From assembly GCA_031265995.1 (NCBI GenBank), contig JAISBW010000012.1, forward strand, positions 1-64,000: a stretch of DNA of 64,000 bases. The letters are read 5' to 3'. The notes under the pieces are model-generated. The model did no database searches. It had not been told where the DNA came from and saw nothing but the letters and a program-made list of their open reading frames with translations. Every line of letters starts with the position of its first letter. Position 1 is the first letter of the stretch. Of this stretch, positions 1-7,905 are shown in pieces. Both the position numbers and the translations under genes were made by a program. The stretch comes from Oscillospiraceae bacterium. GTDB taxonomy: Bacteria; Bacillota; Clostridia; Oscillospirales; Acutalibacteraceae.

Positions 1-44
1 TTTACTGCATTTACACGAAATTCTTGTGTATAACTTCTTTGCAT
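1..44 (-). CDS. IS3-type transposase OrfA, N-terminus only (cut by window edge)
   Basis: On the minus strand an ATG at 42-44 opens a frame running off the window. Its first 14 residues, MQRSYTQEFRVNAV, match the start of helix-turn-helix transposase subunits of the IS3/IS911 type, which typically begin M-x-R-x-Y-T-x-E-F-x-x-x-A-V. An AAAGGTG ribosome site lies about 9 nt upstream. Such OrfA proteins bind the element's terminal repeats and are normally fused by frameshift to an OrfB integrase. Only 14 codons are visible, so family placement rests on this motif; OrfB and the far end lie outside. Confidence 0.6.
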   Translation of the reverse strand, partial: MQRSYTQEFRVNAV

Positions 45-119
45 TTTGAATTTCACCTTTCCTTAATTTTATTTGATTTATTTGGCGAAATTCATTGTAA
101 CTTTTTTTGTACCAGATCA
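1..119 (-). mobile_element. Left part of an IS3-like insertion sequence
   Basis: Read on the minus strand the element appears to begin at 119 with TGATCTGGTACAAAAAAAGT, starting with the TG dinucleotide usual for IS3-family ends, followed about 75 nt later by the OrfA start at 44. The bases just outside (121-145) look like the end of an R1 repeat, so the element seems to have inserted into an R1 copy. The other end and any target duplication are outside the window. Confidence 0.45.
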
Positions 120-120
120 T

Positions 121-145
121 GTGAATTTTATTGAATACGGGTTCT
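121..145. repeat. R1 repeat remnant (one end only)
   Basis: The bases TTGAATACGGGTTCT match the right end of R1 (TTTGAATACAGGTTCT) with one or two changes. The rest of the copy is missing and its place is taken by the IS3-like end at 119. Confidence 0.5.
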
Positions 146-195
146 AACTTTTTTTCTCCACAGCCAGCCTAGTACAAAGCCAAAAAGACCTGCTT

Positions 196-236
196 TTCAT
201 ATCTTTTACTCATGTTCCAAGCCCGTGAGAACTAAT
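196..236 (-). repeat. R2 repeat fragment
   Basis: The minus strand reads TAGTTCTCACGGGCTTGGAA, closely matching the R2 fragment at 13404-13425 (TAGTTCTCATGGGCTTGAAA). It begins within 10 bp of the mreC stop, as R2 does at three other genes. No mreD frame is seen after mreC; the 146-241 stretch holds only this fragment. Confidence 0.45.
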
Positions 237-241
237 TTTAA

Positions 242-1084
242 TTAATTTTTTAAATTTGTTTTTCCTTTACCTAAAAAATTAGTAATAATAAAAACACTTT
301 CTATTTCGTTTATTTTCTCGAAAGGCTCAATTATAGCGTAATAACTGAAATTGTCCCTTTCTATTGATTTTACTTTTCCCACTTTTAAACCCTTTGGGCA
401 CATCCCGCTTAAACCCGAAGTGACTAAAATATTTCCATCTTTAATTGAATCTTGAGATTCTATAAAAGTAAGACGAGTTAAGTTTTCCTTAATAAGAGAT
501 TTATTTCCTGAAATAATACCAATTCCACCAGTAGTGCAATCGGTTGCGCTTATAGATAAATCAGAAGAAAGGACGGTTTTAACATCACTGGTGAAGGCAT
601 TTGCCTTTGAAATTCTTCCTACAAATCCATTTTCAGTAATTACAGGGTCATTATCAGATATGCCTTCAAAAATTCCGGAACCTAAAATTATCGAACTTCC
701 AGAACGAGATATAACTGGAGCACTTGTAAACTTCATTTTTGGATTTTCTTTTTTTATATCGTAATATTTAATTAACCGAGCATTCTCGCGCTTAATTTCA
801 TGATAATTAATAGTCATATCGCGCAATTTTGAAATTTCTAACTTGAGATTTGAAATTTCTTCGCGAGCTTCACGCGAAAATTTAATTTGTTTATATAATC
901 CTTTAAAAGAATCGCCTACCCAAGTTATAGATGAACAAATTCGCAAATATGTAAAATCAACAACAATCGAAATAGGACTACATGGGAAAGTTTTTATAAA
1001 TAAATGAAATCCTGCAAATATCATAATTAAGCCCAATAGCCCTGAAAGCCATCTAATAGGAAGATTTTGGAAAAGATTTCGCAT
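242..1084 (-). CDS. mreC: Rod shape-determining protein MreC
   Basis: MreC is a membrane-anchored scaffold of the elongasome that links MreB, MreD and the lateral-wall peptidoglycan synthases. The 280-aa product has an N-terminal membrane segment (about residues 12-35), a coiled coil around residues 65-100 and the C-terminal beta-barrel half with the family pattern V-x-S-R-S, GI...G-F-V-G-R-I and LVTSGLSG-x-x-P-K-G. I chose the ATG at 1084 because AAGGAG lies just upstream; a longer frame from a TTG at 1156 has no ribosome site. MreB is not upstream: lysC diverges there. MreD is not seen downstream, where repeat and IS fragments follow the stop, so the usual mreBCD cluster is broken. The length is near the family norm. 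Confidence 0.93.
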   Translation of the reverse strand: MRNLFQNLPIRWLSGLLGLIMIFAGFHLFIKTFPCSPISIVVDFTYLRICSSITWVGDSFKGLYKQIKFSREAREEISNLKLEISKLRDMTINYHEIKRENARLIKYYDIKKENPKMKFTSAPVISRSGSSIILGSGIFEGISDNDPVITENGFVGRISKANAFTSDVKTVLSSDLSISATDCTTGGIGIISGNKSLIKENLTRLTFIESQDSIKDGNILVTSGLSGMCPKGLKVGKVKSIERDNFSYYAIIEPFEKINEIESVFIITNFLGKGKTNLKN

Positions 1085-1250
1085 AAAACTCCTTGGGAAT
1101 ATAATTTTTATAACAATAAAACCAAAATAAAAACCTTCGATCGGCAATAACTGCAATTTTACAGTAATTCGAATAAAATTAGAACAAGTTCTTAGAATCT
1201 GTATTTATAATTTTTTTGCTAAATTTCTAAAAAAAATAAAATTCCACTCA

Positions 1251-1280
1251 TTGTCACACGGCATTTTTAATGAATATAAT
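1251..1280 (+). promoter_or_regulatory. Sigma-A-type promoter of lysC
   Basis: TTGTCA at 1251-1256 and TATAAT at 1275-1280 are separated by 18 bp, about 45 bp before the lysC ATG. No lysine riboswitch is recognisable in the short leader. Confidence 0.65.
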
Positions 1281-1324
1281 GGGTAAAATCTCTTTCTAAA
1301 ATCAAAAAACAGGGGAAATAAAAA

Positions 1325-2500
1325 ATGTCACTAATTGTCAAAAAATTTGGTGGTACGTCCGTTGCGGGCAAAGAACGGATGCTTAACGCCGCAGAAATAA
1401 TAAAAAAAACATATCTTAAAAATAACAAAATCGTAGTAGTAGTGTCTGCTCAAGGAAATACAACTGATGAGCTTTTAGAAAAAGCGTGGCAAATAAATAT
1501 AAATCCTTCAAAACGTGAATTAGATGTACTTTTGTGCGCCGGAGAACAAATTTCTATGGCGCTTCTTGCTATAGCACTTGAAAAACTTGGAATTGAAGCG
1601 ATTTCTCTAACGGGTTGGCAAGCTGGATTTAAAACTTGTAAATCTTATGGAAATGCCCGAATAGAAGGAATTTATCCTGAACGCATCCTTAAAGAGCTTT
1701 CGAAAAATAAAGTTGTAATTGTCGCGGGATTTCAAGGAATAAATGATAGCGAAGATCTCACAACCATGGGAAGAGGGGGTTCTGATACCAGCGCGGTAGC
1801 ACTTGCGGCGGCTTTAAATGCCGATGAATGCCGGATTTATACTGACGTAGATGGTGTTTATACTGCCAATCCTCACGTCGTACCAAATGCTGAATTTTTA
1901 GAAATTGTTTCATATGGCGATATGATAAAACTAGCCTCGCTTGGAACTCAGGTCCTCAATAAAAGATCTGTTGAAATTGCACAAAAATACGGCGTTGAAA
2001 TTTCAGTTCTTTCGAGTCTCAACCGCAAAAACCCTCAAACCACAGTGAAAGAAGTTGAAAGTATTAATTCTAAAACAATAAAAGGAATAGCACTTGATAA
2101 TAGTTTATTTTTAATTCATATGGATAAATCGGAAAAAAAACGCGAACTTTTTGAACGTTTTTCAGAGGAAAAAATTACCGTTTCAAATGTTATTTGTAAT
2201 AAAAACGAAATTAATTTTATAATAAATAAATCACATTTAAACGTAATATATGGAATTTTATCAGGAATAAATTTTAATATTAACAGCGATATTTCAAAAA
2301 TTTCAGTAGTTGGGTTAGGAAAAAAATCTCACATGGAAATCGCCGATCAGATGCTCGAAGCTTTAAAAGATATAAGCATAGAATTTGTATTGATAGAAGA
2401 TTCTATTTCTGTTATAGTATCAATGGAAGAATCAGAAATCGCTGTTCGTAGAATTCATGACAAATTTTTTACAAAGAATTGTGTCAAAGTTAATGAATAA
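1325..2500 (+). CDS. lysC: Aspartate kinase
   Basis: Aspartokinase phosphorylates L-aspartate, the entry step to lysine, diaminopimelate, threonine and methionine. The 391-aa protein starts VKKFGGTSVA, the signature kinase motif with the catalytic lysine, has the TMGRGGSDTSA loop near residue 150 and a C-terminal pair of ACT domains (about residues 255-391) that normally carry feedback control by lysine or threonine. An AGGGG ribosome site precedes the ATG and a good promoter lies upstream. It appears to be monocistronic; the next gene follows an R1 repeat that starts 14 bp after the stop. DAP is needed for the wall built by the mur genes in this window. Length is normal for a monofunctional enzyme. 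Confidence 0.95.
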   Translation: MSLIVKKFGGTSVAGKERMLNAAEIIKKTYLKNNKIVVVVSAQGNTTDELLEKAWQININPSKRELDVLLCAGEQISMALLAIALEKLGIEAISLTGWQAGFKTCKSYGNARIEGIYPERILKELSKNKVVIVAGFQGINDSEDLTTMGRGGSDTSAVALAAALNADECRIYTDVDGVYTANPHVVPNAEFLEIVSYGDMIKLASLGTQVLNKRSVEIAQKYGVEISVLSSLNRKNPQTTVKEVESINSKTIKGIALDNSLFLIHMDKSEKKRELFERFSEEKITVSNVICNKNEINFIINKSHLNVIYGILSGINFNINSDISKISVVGLGKKSHMEIADQMLEALKDISIEFVLIEDSISVIVSMEESEIAVRRIHDKFFTKNCVKVNE

Positions 2501-2514
2501 ACTATAAAAGATTA

Positions 2515-2679
2515 AGAACCTGTATTCAAAGGGATCGAAATACCCAATTTTCAATAATTTTTTTCAAAATTTTGTCAAAAATGCTCAGAATACATAAAGT
2601 ATTCATTGCGATTTTTTTATCATTGCTGAAGAAAAATTCTTCAAAAAATTTGGAATTTGCCCTTTTGAATACAGGTTCT
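2515..2679. repeat. R1 palindromic repeat, full copy
   Basis: Full 165-bp copy bounded by AGAACCTGTATTC and GAATACAGGTTCT, with a central GAATAC-loop-GTATTC. TA flanks both ends. It starts 14 bp after the lysC stop and ends about 35 bp before the next gene's promoter. Confidence 0.95.
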
Positions 2680-2714
2680 AAACAAATACATAAAATAAAG
2701 TTTTGAAAATTTTT

Positions 2715-2744
2715 TTGACAAACTAATTTAGAAAATGCTAAAAT
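2715..2744 (+). promoter_or_regulatory. Promoter of the 217-aa unknown gene
   Basis: A consensus TTGACA at 2715-2720, an 18-bp spacer and TAAAAT at 2739-2744 lie about 120 bp before the start at 2863. Confidence 0.6.
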
Positions 2745-2748
2745 ATGG

Positions 2749-2816
2749 GAACTCGTTCTCATCAAACCGAGATGCGAATTTTTTGGTAGTTTTTGAACAT
2801 TTTGAACACAGGTTCT
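2749..2816. repeat. R2-like repeat fragment
   Basis: GGAACTCGTTCTCATCAAAC followed by GCGAATTTTTTGGTA is shared with 48070-48108 downstream of rpsP. The far end, TTTGAACACAGGTTCT, resembles an R1 end, so this may be a mosaic. It lies in the leader of the 217-aa gene. Confidence 0.5.
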
Positions 2817-2862
2817 AAGGATTTGTTGGGAATAAATTCTAGGCTAGTTTTTTTGGAGGTTT

Positions 2863-3516
2863 GTGTTTTTGGAAAATAAATTTGATGAATTTTTAAATAA
2901 ATTAAAACTTATTTTAGGAAATAATAATTTTTCGTGGGAATTATCCTCCGAAAGCGAGGTGTTTTTTGCAAAAGAAAATTTAAAATATGTGGTTAAGTTT
3001 GAAAATGATACAGTCAAATTGATTTTTTTAGAAAAGACTTTATGCGAATGGCTTTTAAGCGAATCTAAGAAAGATATAGAAGCAGCAATTTTAGATTTTT
3101 CCGAATTGATTTTAAGCAAGAAAAACAGCGCTGTCCGCGTTCCAGAAAAATCTGATTTGAAAAATGTTGATTTTTTTATTTTTGCCGAGAAAATGTGTCG
3201 TTTGTTCCCAGAAATTAAAGAAGAGTTTGATAATGAAAAACATAAGTTTGGCAAAAATTTCAGAAAGATAAAATTTTCAAGTGAATTTATCAGTCCTAAA
3301 ATTTTAGAAATTCTCGACAAGGGTAAAGAAAAAAATAAGCTGGAAAAAATTTTTAAAGTTTTAAGCAGTGCATATGTATTCGGAGACGAGGATACAAAAT
3401 GCATAGTCACCATGGCGGTGCTCAGAGAAATCAAAACTGCAGAAAATTCAGTAAAAAAGGTTTTGCCTGGGATTTTTAGGAAAATTTGGGGCGCGTCTGC
3501 GAGGTATTTTTCTTAG
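2863..3516 (+). CDS. Unrecognised 217-aa cytoplasmic protein
   Basis: I do not recognise this protein. It has no signal peptide or membrane segment, is rich in Lys, Glu and Phe, and has mixed alpha/beta character: a beta-rich first third (about residues 20-60) and a helical remainder. GGAGG at 2855-2859 precedes a GTG at 2863 by only 3 nt; a TTG at 2869 would give better spacing and is an equally good start. A promoter lies at 2715. The stop TAG at 3514-3516 is completed by the first bases of an R1 repeat, so the original C-terminus may have been changed by the insertion. An antisense frame over the same stretch is a codon shadow. The ribosome site and codon use support a real gene. Confidence 0.65.
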   Translation: MFLENKFDEFLNKLKLILGNNNFSWELSSESEVFFAKENLKYVVKFENDTVKLIFLEKTLCEWLLSESKKDIEAAILDFSELILSKKNSAVRVPEKSDLKNVDFFIFAEKMCRLFPEIKEEFDNEKHKFGKNFRKIKFSSEFISPKILEILDKGKEKNKLEKIFKVLSSAYVFGDEDTKCIVTMAVLREIKTAENSVKKVLPGIFRKIWGASARYFS

Positions 3517-3677
3517 AACCTGTATTCAAAAGGGCAAATTCCAAATTTTCGAAGAATTTTTCTTCAAGATGAGGAAGAAAGCGCGATGAATGCTTTATGT
3601 ATTCTTAGCATTTTTGACAAAATTTTGAAAAAAGTTATTGAAAATTGGGTATTTTGGTCTTTTTGAATACAGGTTCT
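3515..3677. repeat. R1 palindromic repeat, full copy fused to a stop codon
   Basis: Full copy with both ends intact. Its first two bases (AG) form part of the TAG stop of the 217-aa gene. It is followed directly by an R2 copy. Confidence 0.95.
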
Positions 3678-3678
3678 C

Positions 3679-3836
3679 AGAACTCGTTCTCATAGATTAT
3701 GGTCGTCATTTTCAAATGGATTTTGCTAATTTTCTTTTCAAATACTTTCTTGATGTCAGCCAAGCAGTGTAGTTTTCGGTGGAAATTATTCAAAATTTTT
3801 TTAAAATCGACGCGCCAAATCTATGAGAATGGATTT
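3679..3836. repeat. R2 repeat, most complete copy
   Basis: This 158-bp element begins AGAACTCGTTCTCATAGATT and ends AATCTATGAGAATGGATTTC, an imperfect inverted repeat of about 19 bp. Fragments of its left arm recur at 13398, 46009, 48070 and 49577, and inverted at 19480. It fills most of the gap between the 217-aa gene and pgsA. No coding frame is seen. Confidence 0.7.
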
Positions 3837-3881
3837 CAATTTATCGAAGTATAATGTAATTAAAGTATAGTGTAATAAATT

Positions 3882-4478
3882 ATGCAAAAAAAAATAGTTA
3901 AAACAAGAAAGGATTTTGGAAAAATTTTGAATTTGCCTAACATTTTGACTTTTTCCAGAATTTTGTTAATTTTTCCTTTTTCTTTTTTTATGGCAAATGA
4001 GAATTACGCACGAGCTACCTTAGTATTGGTAGTTTCGGCCGTGACTGATTTTTTTGATGGTATTCTGGCACGTTATGGTGATCAACAAACGCAATTTGGT
4101 GCGATGTTCGATCCCATTGCTGATAAACTTACACTTCTTGCGGTTATGTTTTGCGTCGGGGTAAAATTTCGCGGGATTGTGCCGTTTATGATAATTCTTA
4201 CGGCAAAAGAGCTTTGCATGCTCCTAGCGGGCGCTTGGCTTGTAAAAATTGGCCAAAAGCCGCTTAAAGCAAGATGGTACGGAAAGCTCGGAACAGCTTT
4301 TTTTTATTTTTCGGTTTCGTCAATAGTAGCGTTAAAGGCAATATGGAATATTGAAGACGAAAATATTATTTTATTGCTTATGGGTTTAACTGCTTTTTTT
4401 ATGTTTTGTGCTTTGATTAGATATTTTTGTGAATTTTTGAAAATTCTAGTGAACAATAAAAAAAGCAAGATTCAGTAA
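3882..4478 (+). CDS. pgsA: CDP-diacylglycerol--glycerol-3-phosphate 3-phosphatidyltransferase
   Basis: PgsA makes phosphatidylglycerol phosphate from CDP-diacylglycerol and glycerol 3-phosphate in the membrane, the committed step to anionic phospholipids. The 198-aa protein carries the CDP-alcohol phosphotransferase signature DG-x2-AR-x8-G-x3-D-x3-D (about residues 62-84, ending FDPIAD) and a typical N-terminus NLPNILTFSRI. Four or five hydrophobic segments follow. Length matches the family. The gene stands between repeat R2 and the ClpE-like gene, on the same strand as both neighbours; no functional link to them is evident. Confidence 0.94.
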   Translation: MQKKIVKTRKDFGKILNLPNILTFSRILLIFPFSFFMANENYARATLVLVVSAVTDFFDGILARYGDQQTQFGAMFDPIADKLTLLAVMFCVGVKFRGIVPFMIILTAKELCMLLAGAWLVKIGQKPLKARWYGKLGTAFFYFSVSSIVALKAIWNIEDENIILLLMGLTAFFMFCALIRYFCEFLKILVNNKKSKIQ

Positions 4479-4494
4479 TTTCATTAGGATTATT

Positions 4495-4512
4495 GATATA
4501 AAAATTTATATC
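4495..4512. promoter_or_regulatory. Palindrome in the ClpE-like gene promoter (candidate operator)
   Basis: GATATAAA and TTTATATC form a perfect 8-bp inverted repeat with a 2-bp spacer. A weak promoter (TTGATA at 4493, AACAAT near 4516) overlaps it, so a bound repressor would block transcription. It does not resemble the CtsR heptad repeat that controls clp genes in Bacillus. The stretch is very AT-rich, so chance is possible. Confidence 0.35.
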
Positions 4513-4567
4513 GGTAACAATATGAAAAAGGATGTTAAGCACGCTAATCAAAAAAGGAGCGTATCCT

Positions 4568-6844
4568 ATGTTATGTTCTATCTGTGCAATTTGCAAAAAA
4601 AAACCTGCAGCTATTTTTGTTTCTATCGGCGAAAATTCGCCAGTGATAGGCATTTGTTTAGGGTGCGCCAAAAAAATGAATACAGAATCTTTATATAAAA
4701 TTATAAAAAATATTCAAACTAAAAGTGATGAACCAAAAAAGGTCACTGATCGAATTTCTTGGATTCTTTCGAATATAATCTCCGAATTAGATTTAAACGA
4801 CGAGAATTTTGACTGTGCCGGAGGTACGGTAACGGCTTTTCCAATAATGAAAAATGTTTTCGCCGATATACCGTTCTCAAGAAATTTTGAAATGAAAAAT
4901 GATAAAAATTTTTCAGATAAAGGGAAAAGAATCCAAAAAAAGAAATATGTTGATATATACTGCGATAATTTAACCAGAAGAGCAAAAAATGGAAAGCTTG
5001 ATAAAATTATTGGAAGAGAAACGGAAATCGCACGTATTATTCAAATTCTTTGCAGAAGAAGCAAAAATAATCCGTGTTTGACCGGTGAACCTGGAGTCGG
5101 TAAAACCGCGATAGCCGAGGGTTTGGCTTTAAAAATCGTCAACGGTAATGTTCCTCTTAAATTAAGAAATAAAGAGATTTGTCTTCTTGATCTTACTGCT
5201 TTAGTAGCGGGAACTCAATTCCGAGGACAATTTGAAGCAAGAATTAAAGGGCTACTTGATGAAGTTAAAAGTGATGGAAATATAATACTCTTTATAGATG
5301 AAGTTCATAATCTAGTCGGCGCAGGGGATTCAGAAGGCTCTATGAGCGCCGCCAACATTCTTAAACCGGCATTATCCAGAGGAGAAATTCAAGTTATAGG
5401 AGCAACGACTTTTGTTGAATATAGAAAGTATATAGAACGAGACCCCGCCTTGGAGCGCAGGTTTCAGCAAATTAAAGTTTCAGAGCCTTCAGTTAAAAAA
5501 ACAATAGAGTTGCTTCTCGGAATAAAGTTCTATTACGAGGAATTTCACAGAGTCGCCGTGCCCGACGAGTTAGTTCACCGGATTGTAATTCTTTCTGAAA
5601 GATATATTATGGATAGATTTCTTCCAGACAAAGCCATAGATCTTTTAGATGAATCTTGTGCTTATGCTGCTCTTAATAACAAGGCACTTGAAAATTTCGA
5701 TGAAATTAATCACAAGATTGAAAATTTAAATTTAGAAAGAGAAGATATACTCGCTGAAGACGATACAAAACATGAGCGTCTAGCCCAGATTAAATCAGAA
5801 ATAATAAGATTTAAAGATGAATCTGATTCGATAGGGCAAAAAGCGTTGGGAAAAGACGTCGTAGAAGAAGATGTAGCAAAAGTTATAGAACTTTGGACTG
5901 GAATACCGGCAACCAAAATTCAAGCGAGTGAATTTAGAAAGATAGAAAATTTGGAAGAAAAAATAAAAGAGAGAATAAAAGGTCAAGACGCCGCGGTTTC
6001 GGCAGTTTGCGCCGCTATACGAAGAAATAGGACTAAAATCAGCCCTAAACCTTTGCCTGCTTCTTTTATTTTTGTAGGCCCAACAGGAGTAGGCAAAACC
6101 GAGCTTGCAAAAATTCTTGTCGGCGAACTCTTTGACACACCGGATAATTTAATAAGAGTCGATATGTCTGAATTTATGGAAAAACACTCAATTTCAAGAA
6201 TCATAGGATCACCTCCGGGATATGTTGGTTACGATGAATCAGGGCAATTGACAGAAAAAATTCGGCAAAAACCGTATTCGATTGTACTTTTTGACGAAAT
6301 AGAAAAAGCACATCCTGATGTTATGAATATTCTGCTTCAAATATTAGACGAAGGAAAAGTTAGCGATTCACATGGAAGACTGGTGAATTTTGAAAATACA
6401 ATCATAATTATGACGTCAAACGCTGGAAGTGAAAAAAAAGTGGATGCTTTAGGCTTTGGAAAGACTGAAAACGAGCTTACCAAAGAAAAAGCAACTAAGT
6501 CTCTTTCTGAATTTTTAAGACCTGAATTTTTAAGTCGTATTGATGAAATTATAATTTTTAACAATCTTAAAGAAGAAAATCTAGTGGAAATTGCCGAGTT
6601 AATGCTATCTGATTTTGTTGAATATCTTAAAGAAAAAGGCATTTCTTTTTCTTATGATAAAAAATCAGTTGAGCTTTTGGTAAAAAAACTTCCCGATAAA
6701 AAGAGCGGCGCGCGCGGCATAAAAAATTTAGTCAGAAAAGAAGTCGAAGATAAACTTGCTTCTATGATAATAAAAAAAGGAGATTTTGACATAGGTAAAA
6801 TTTTATTAAGCGGTATTTCTGAACTTAGTTTAACTCGGATTTGA
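4568..6844 (+). CDS. clpE: ClpE-like AAA+ unfoldase with N-terminal zinc finger
   Basis: Hsp100 ATPase that unfolds substrates and feeds them to ClpP, which is encoded at 43193-43777. The 758-aa protein starts with a CX2CX20CX2C zinc finger (residues 6-33) in place of the double Clp-N repeat of ClpC, as in ClpE of low-GC Gram-positives. Two AAA+ modules follow: Walker A GEPGVGKT near residue 173 and GPTGVGKT near 504, separated by a short coiled middle domain around 390-440. An LGF tripeptide near 627 is the usual ClpP-docking loop. I chose the ATG at 4568 because AAGGAG lies 8 nt before it; an upstream ATG at 4532 is in frame but poorly placed. No CtsR, McsA or McsB genes accompany it here. 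ClpC with a replaced N-domain is the alternative reading. Confidence 0.85.
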   Translation: MLCSICAICKKKPAAIFVSIGENSPVIGICLGCAKKMNTESLYKIIKNIQTKSDEPKKVTDRISWILSNIISELDLNDENFDCAGGTVTAFPIMKNVFADIPFSRNFEMKNDKNFSDKGKRIQKKKYVDIYCDNLTRRAKNGKLDKIIGRETEIARIIQILCRRSKNNPCLTGEPGVGKTAIAEGLALKIVNGNVPLKLRNKEICLLDLTALVAGTQFRGQFEARIKGLLDEVKSDGNIILFIDEVHNLVGAGDSEGSMSAANILKPALSRGEIQVIGATTFVEYRKYIERDPALERRFQQIKVSEPSVKKTIELLLGIKFYYEEFHRVAVPDELVHRIVILSERYIMDRFLPDKAIDLLDESCAYAALNNKALENFDEINHKIENLNLEREDILAEDDTKHERLAQIKSEIIRFKDESDSIGQKALGKDVVEEDVAKVIELWTGIPATKIQASEFRKIENLEEKIKERIKGQDAAVSAVCAAIRRNRTKISPKPLPASFIFVGPTGVGKTELAKILVGELFDTPDNLIRVDMSEFMEKHSISRIIGSPPGYVGYDESGQLTEKIRQKPYSIVLFDEIEKAHPDVMNILLQILDEGKVSDSHGRLVNFENTIIIMTSNAGSEKKVDALGFGKTENELTKEKATKSLSEFLRPEFLSRIDEIIIFNNLKEENLVEIAELMLSDFVEYLKEKGISFSYDKKSVELLVKKLPDKKSGARGIKNLVRKEVEDKLASMIIKKGDFDIGKILLSGISELSLTRI

Positions 6845-6930
6845 TAAAAAAAATAACATTAGTATTTCGAGAATCAATTTTGGTAATTATTAAATAATTT
6901 TCGCAGTATGTAAGAAGGAATGCTAAATTA

Positions 6931-7689
6931 GTGAATTCTGAGAAAGTAATTATTAAAGATTTAAGTTTTTTTTATGATACACATCAAGTACTTGATAATG
7001 TCAATTTTAGTGTTTGTTCAAATACGGTTACAGCTCTTATAGGGTCTTCGGGATGCGGGAAAACAACATGCCTAAAATGTATTAATCGAATGAATGATCT
7101 AATTCCAGGACATCGTGTAACAGGTGAAATTTTAATAAATGAAGAAAATATTTATGATTCTTCTGTAAATATATCTGAATTGAGAAGACGCGTAGGTATG
7201 GTTTTTCAAAAACCCAATTTGTTTCCAATGAGTATTTATGATAACATTGCCTACGGGCTTAGGGTTCATGGGGTAAAAGACAAAGAAACTCTGGAAGAAG
7301 TGATTGTTAGGGTTCTTGAGGATGTCGGGATGTGGGAGGCTTGCAAAGATAGGCTCAAATCTAAAGCCCTAGATCTTTCAGGCGGACAGCAACAGCGGTT
7401 GTGCTTAGCAAGAGCACTTGCTGTTTCCCCAGAGATACTGTTGATGGATGAGCCAACGTCGGCGCTTGATCCTATTTCGACTTCGAAAATAGAAGATTTG
7501 ATTTTCCGGCTAAGAGATGAATATACAATGGTGATTGTTACGCATAATATGCAACAAGCCAGTAGGATTTCTGATATGGTGGTTTTTTTTGATTCTGGCA
7601 GTGTTGTTGAGTGCAGCAAGACTTATGATTTTTTTAATAGCCCCAAAGACGAAAGATCTAGTAGGTATGTAATGGGTAGAATTATTTAG
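6931..7689 (+). CDS. pstB: Phosphate ABC transporter ATP-binding protein PstB
   Basis: PstB energises high-affinity phosphate import by PstA/PstC. The 252-aa product has Walker A GSSGCGKT (about residue 37), the Pst-typical CINRMNDL, the Q-loop VFQKPNLFPMSIYDNIAYG, the signature LSGGQQQR (near 149) and Walker B LLMDEPTSALDP (near 170). It starts with GTG behind AGAAGGA. The binding protein, the permeases and PhoU are not adjacent, which is unusual because pst genes are nearly always clustered. The stop TAG at 7687-7689 is completed by an R1 repeat, so rearrangement at the repeat may have cut the gene from its operon. Length and motifs look intact. Confidence 0.93.
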   Translation: MNSEKVIIKDLSFFYDTHQVLDNVNFSVCSNTVTALIGSSGCGKTTCLKCINRMNDLIPGHRVTGEILINEENIYDSSVNISELRRRVGMVFQKPNLFPMSIYDNIAYGLRVHGVKDKETLEEVIVRVLEDVGMWEACKDRLKSKALDLSGGQQQRLCLARALAVSPEILLMDEPTSALDPISTSKIEDLIFRLRDEYTMVIVTHNMQQASRISDMVVFFDSGSVVECSKTYDFFNSPKDERSSRYVMGRII

Positions 7690-7850
7690 AACCTGTATTC
7701 AAAATGGCAAATTCCAAATTTTGAAGAATTTTCCTTCAGTAATGACAAAAAAAGCGCAATGAATACTTTATGTATTCTGAATATTTTTGACAAAATTTTG
7801 AAAAAAATTATTGAAAATTGGGTATTTTAATCCTTTTGAATACAGGTTCT
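7688..7850. repeat. R1 palindromic repeat, full copy fused to a stop codon
   Basis: Full 163-bp copy directly overlapping the pstB stop codon and ending 55 bp before tsaB. Confidence 0.95.
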
Positions 7851-7905
7851 TGATATACCTGTTCTAAGACTAGTTCTTTTTCTGGTAAAATAGATTTAAA
7901 AATTT

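Noticed and set aside
1085..1324. Lysine riboswitch before lysC
   Set aside because: Promoter to ATG leaves only about 40 nt of leader, too short, and no conserved riboswitch core is visible.
2844..3434. A 196-aa minus-strand frame opposite the 217-aa gene
   Set aside because: Ser/Phe/Leu-rich product typical of an antisense shadow. The plus-strand gene has a GGAGG site and an upstream promoter, the minus frame has neither.
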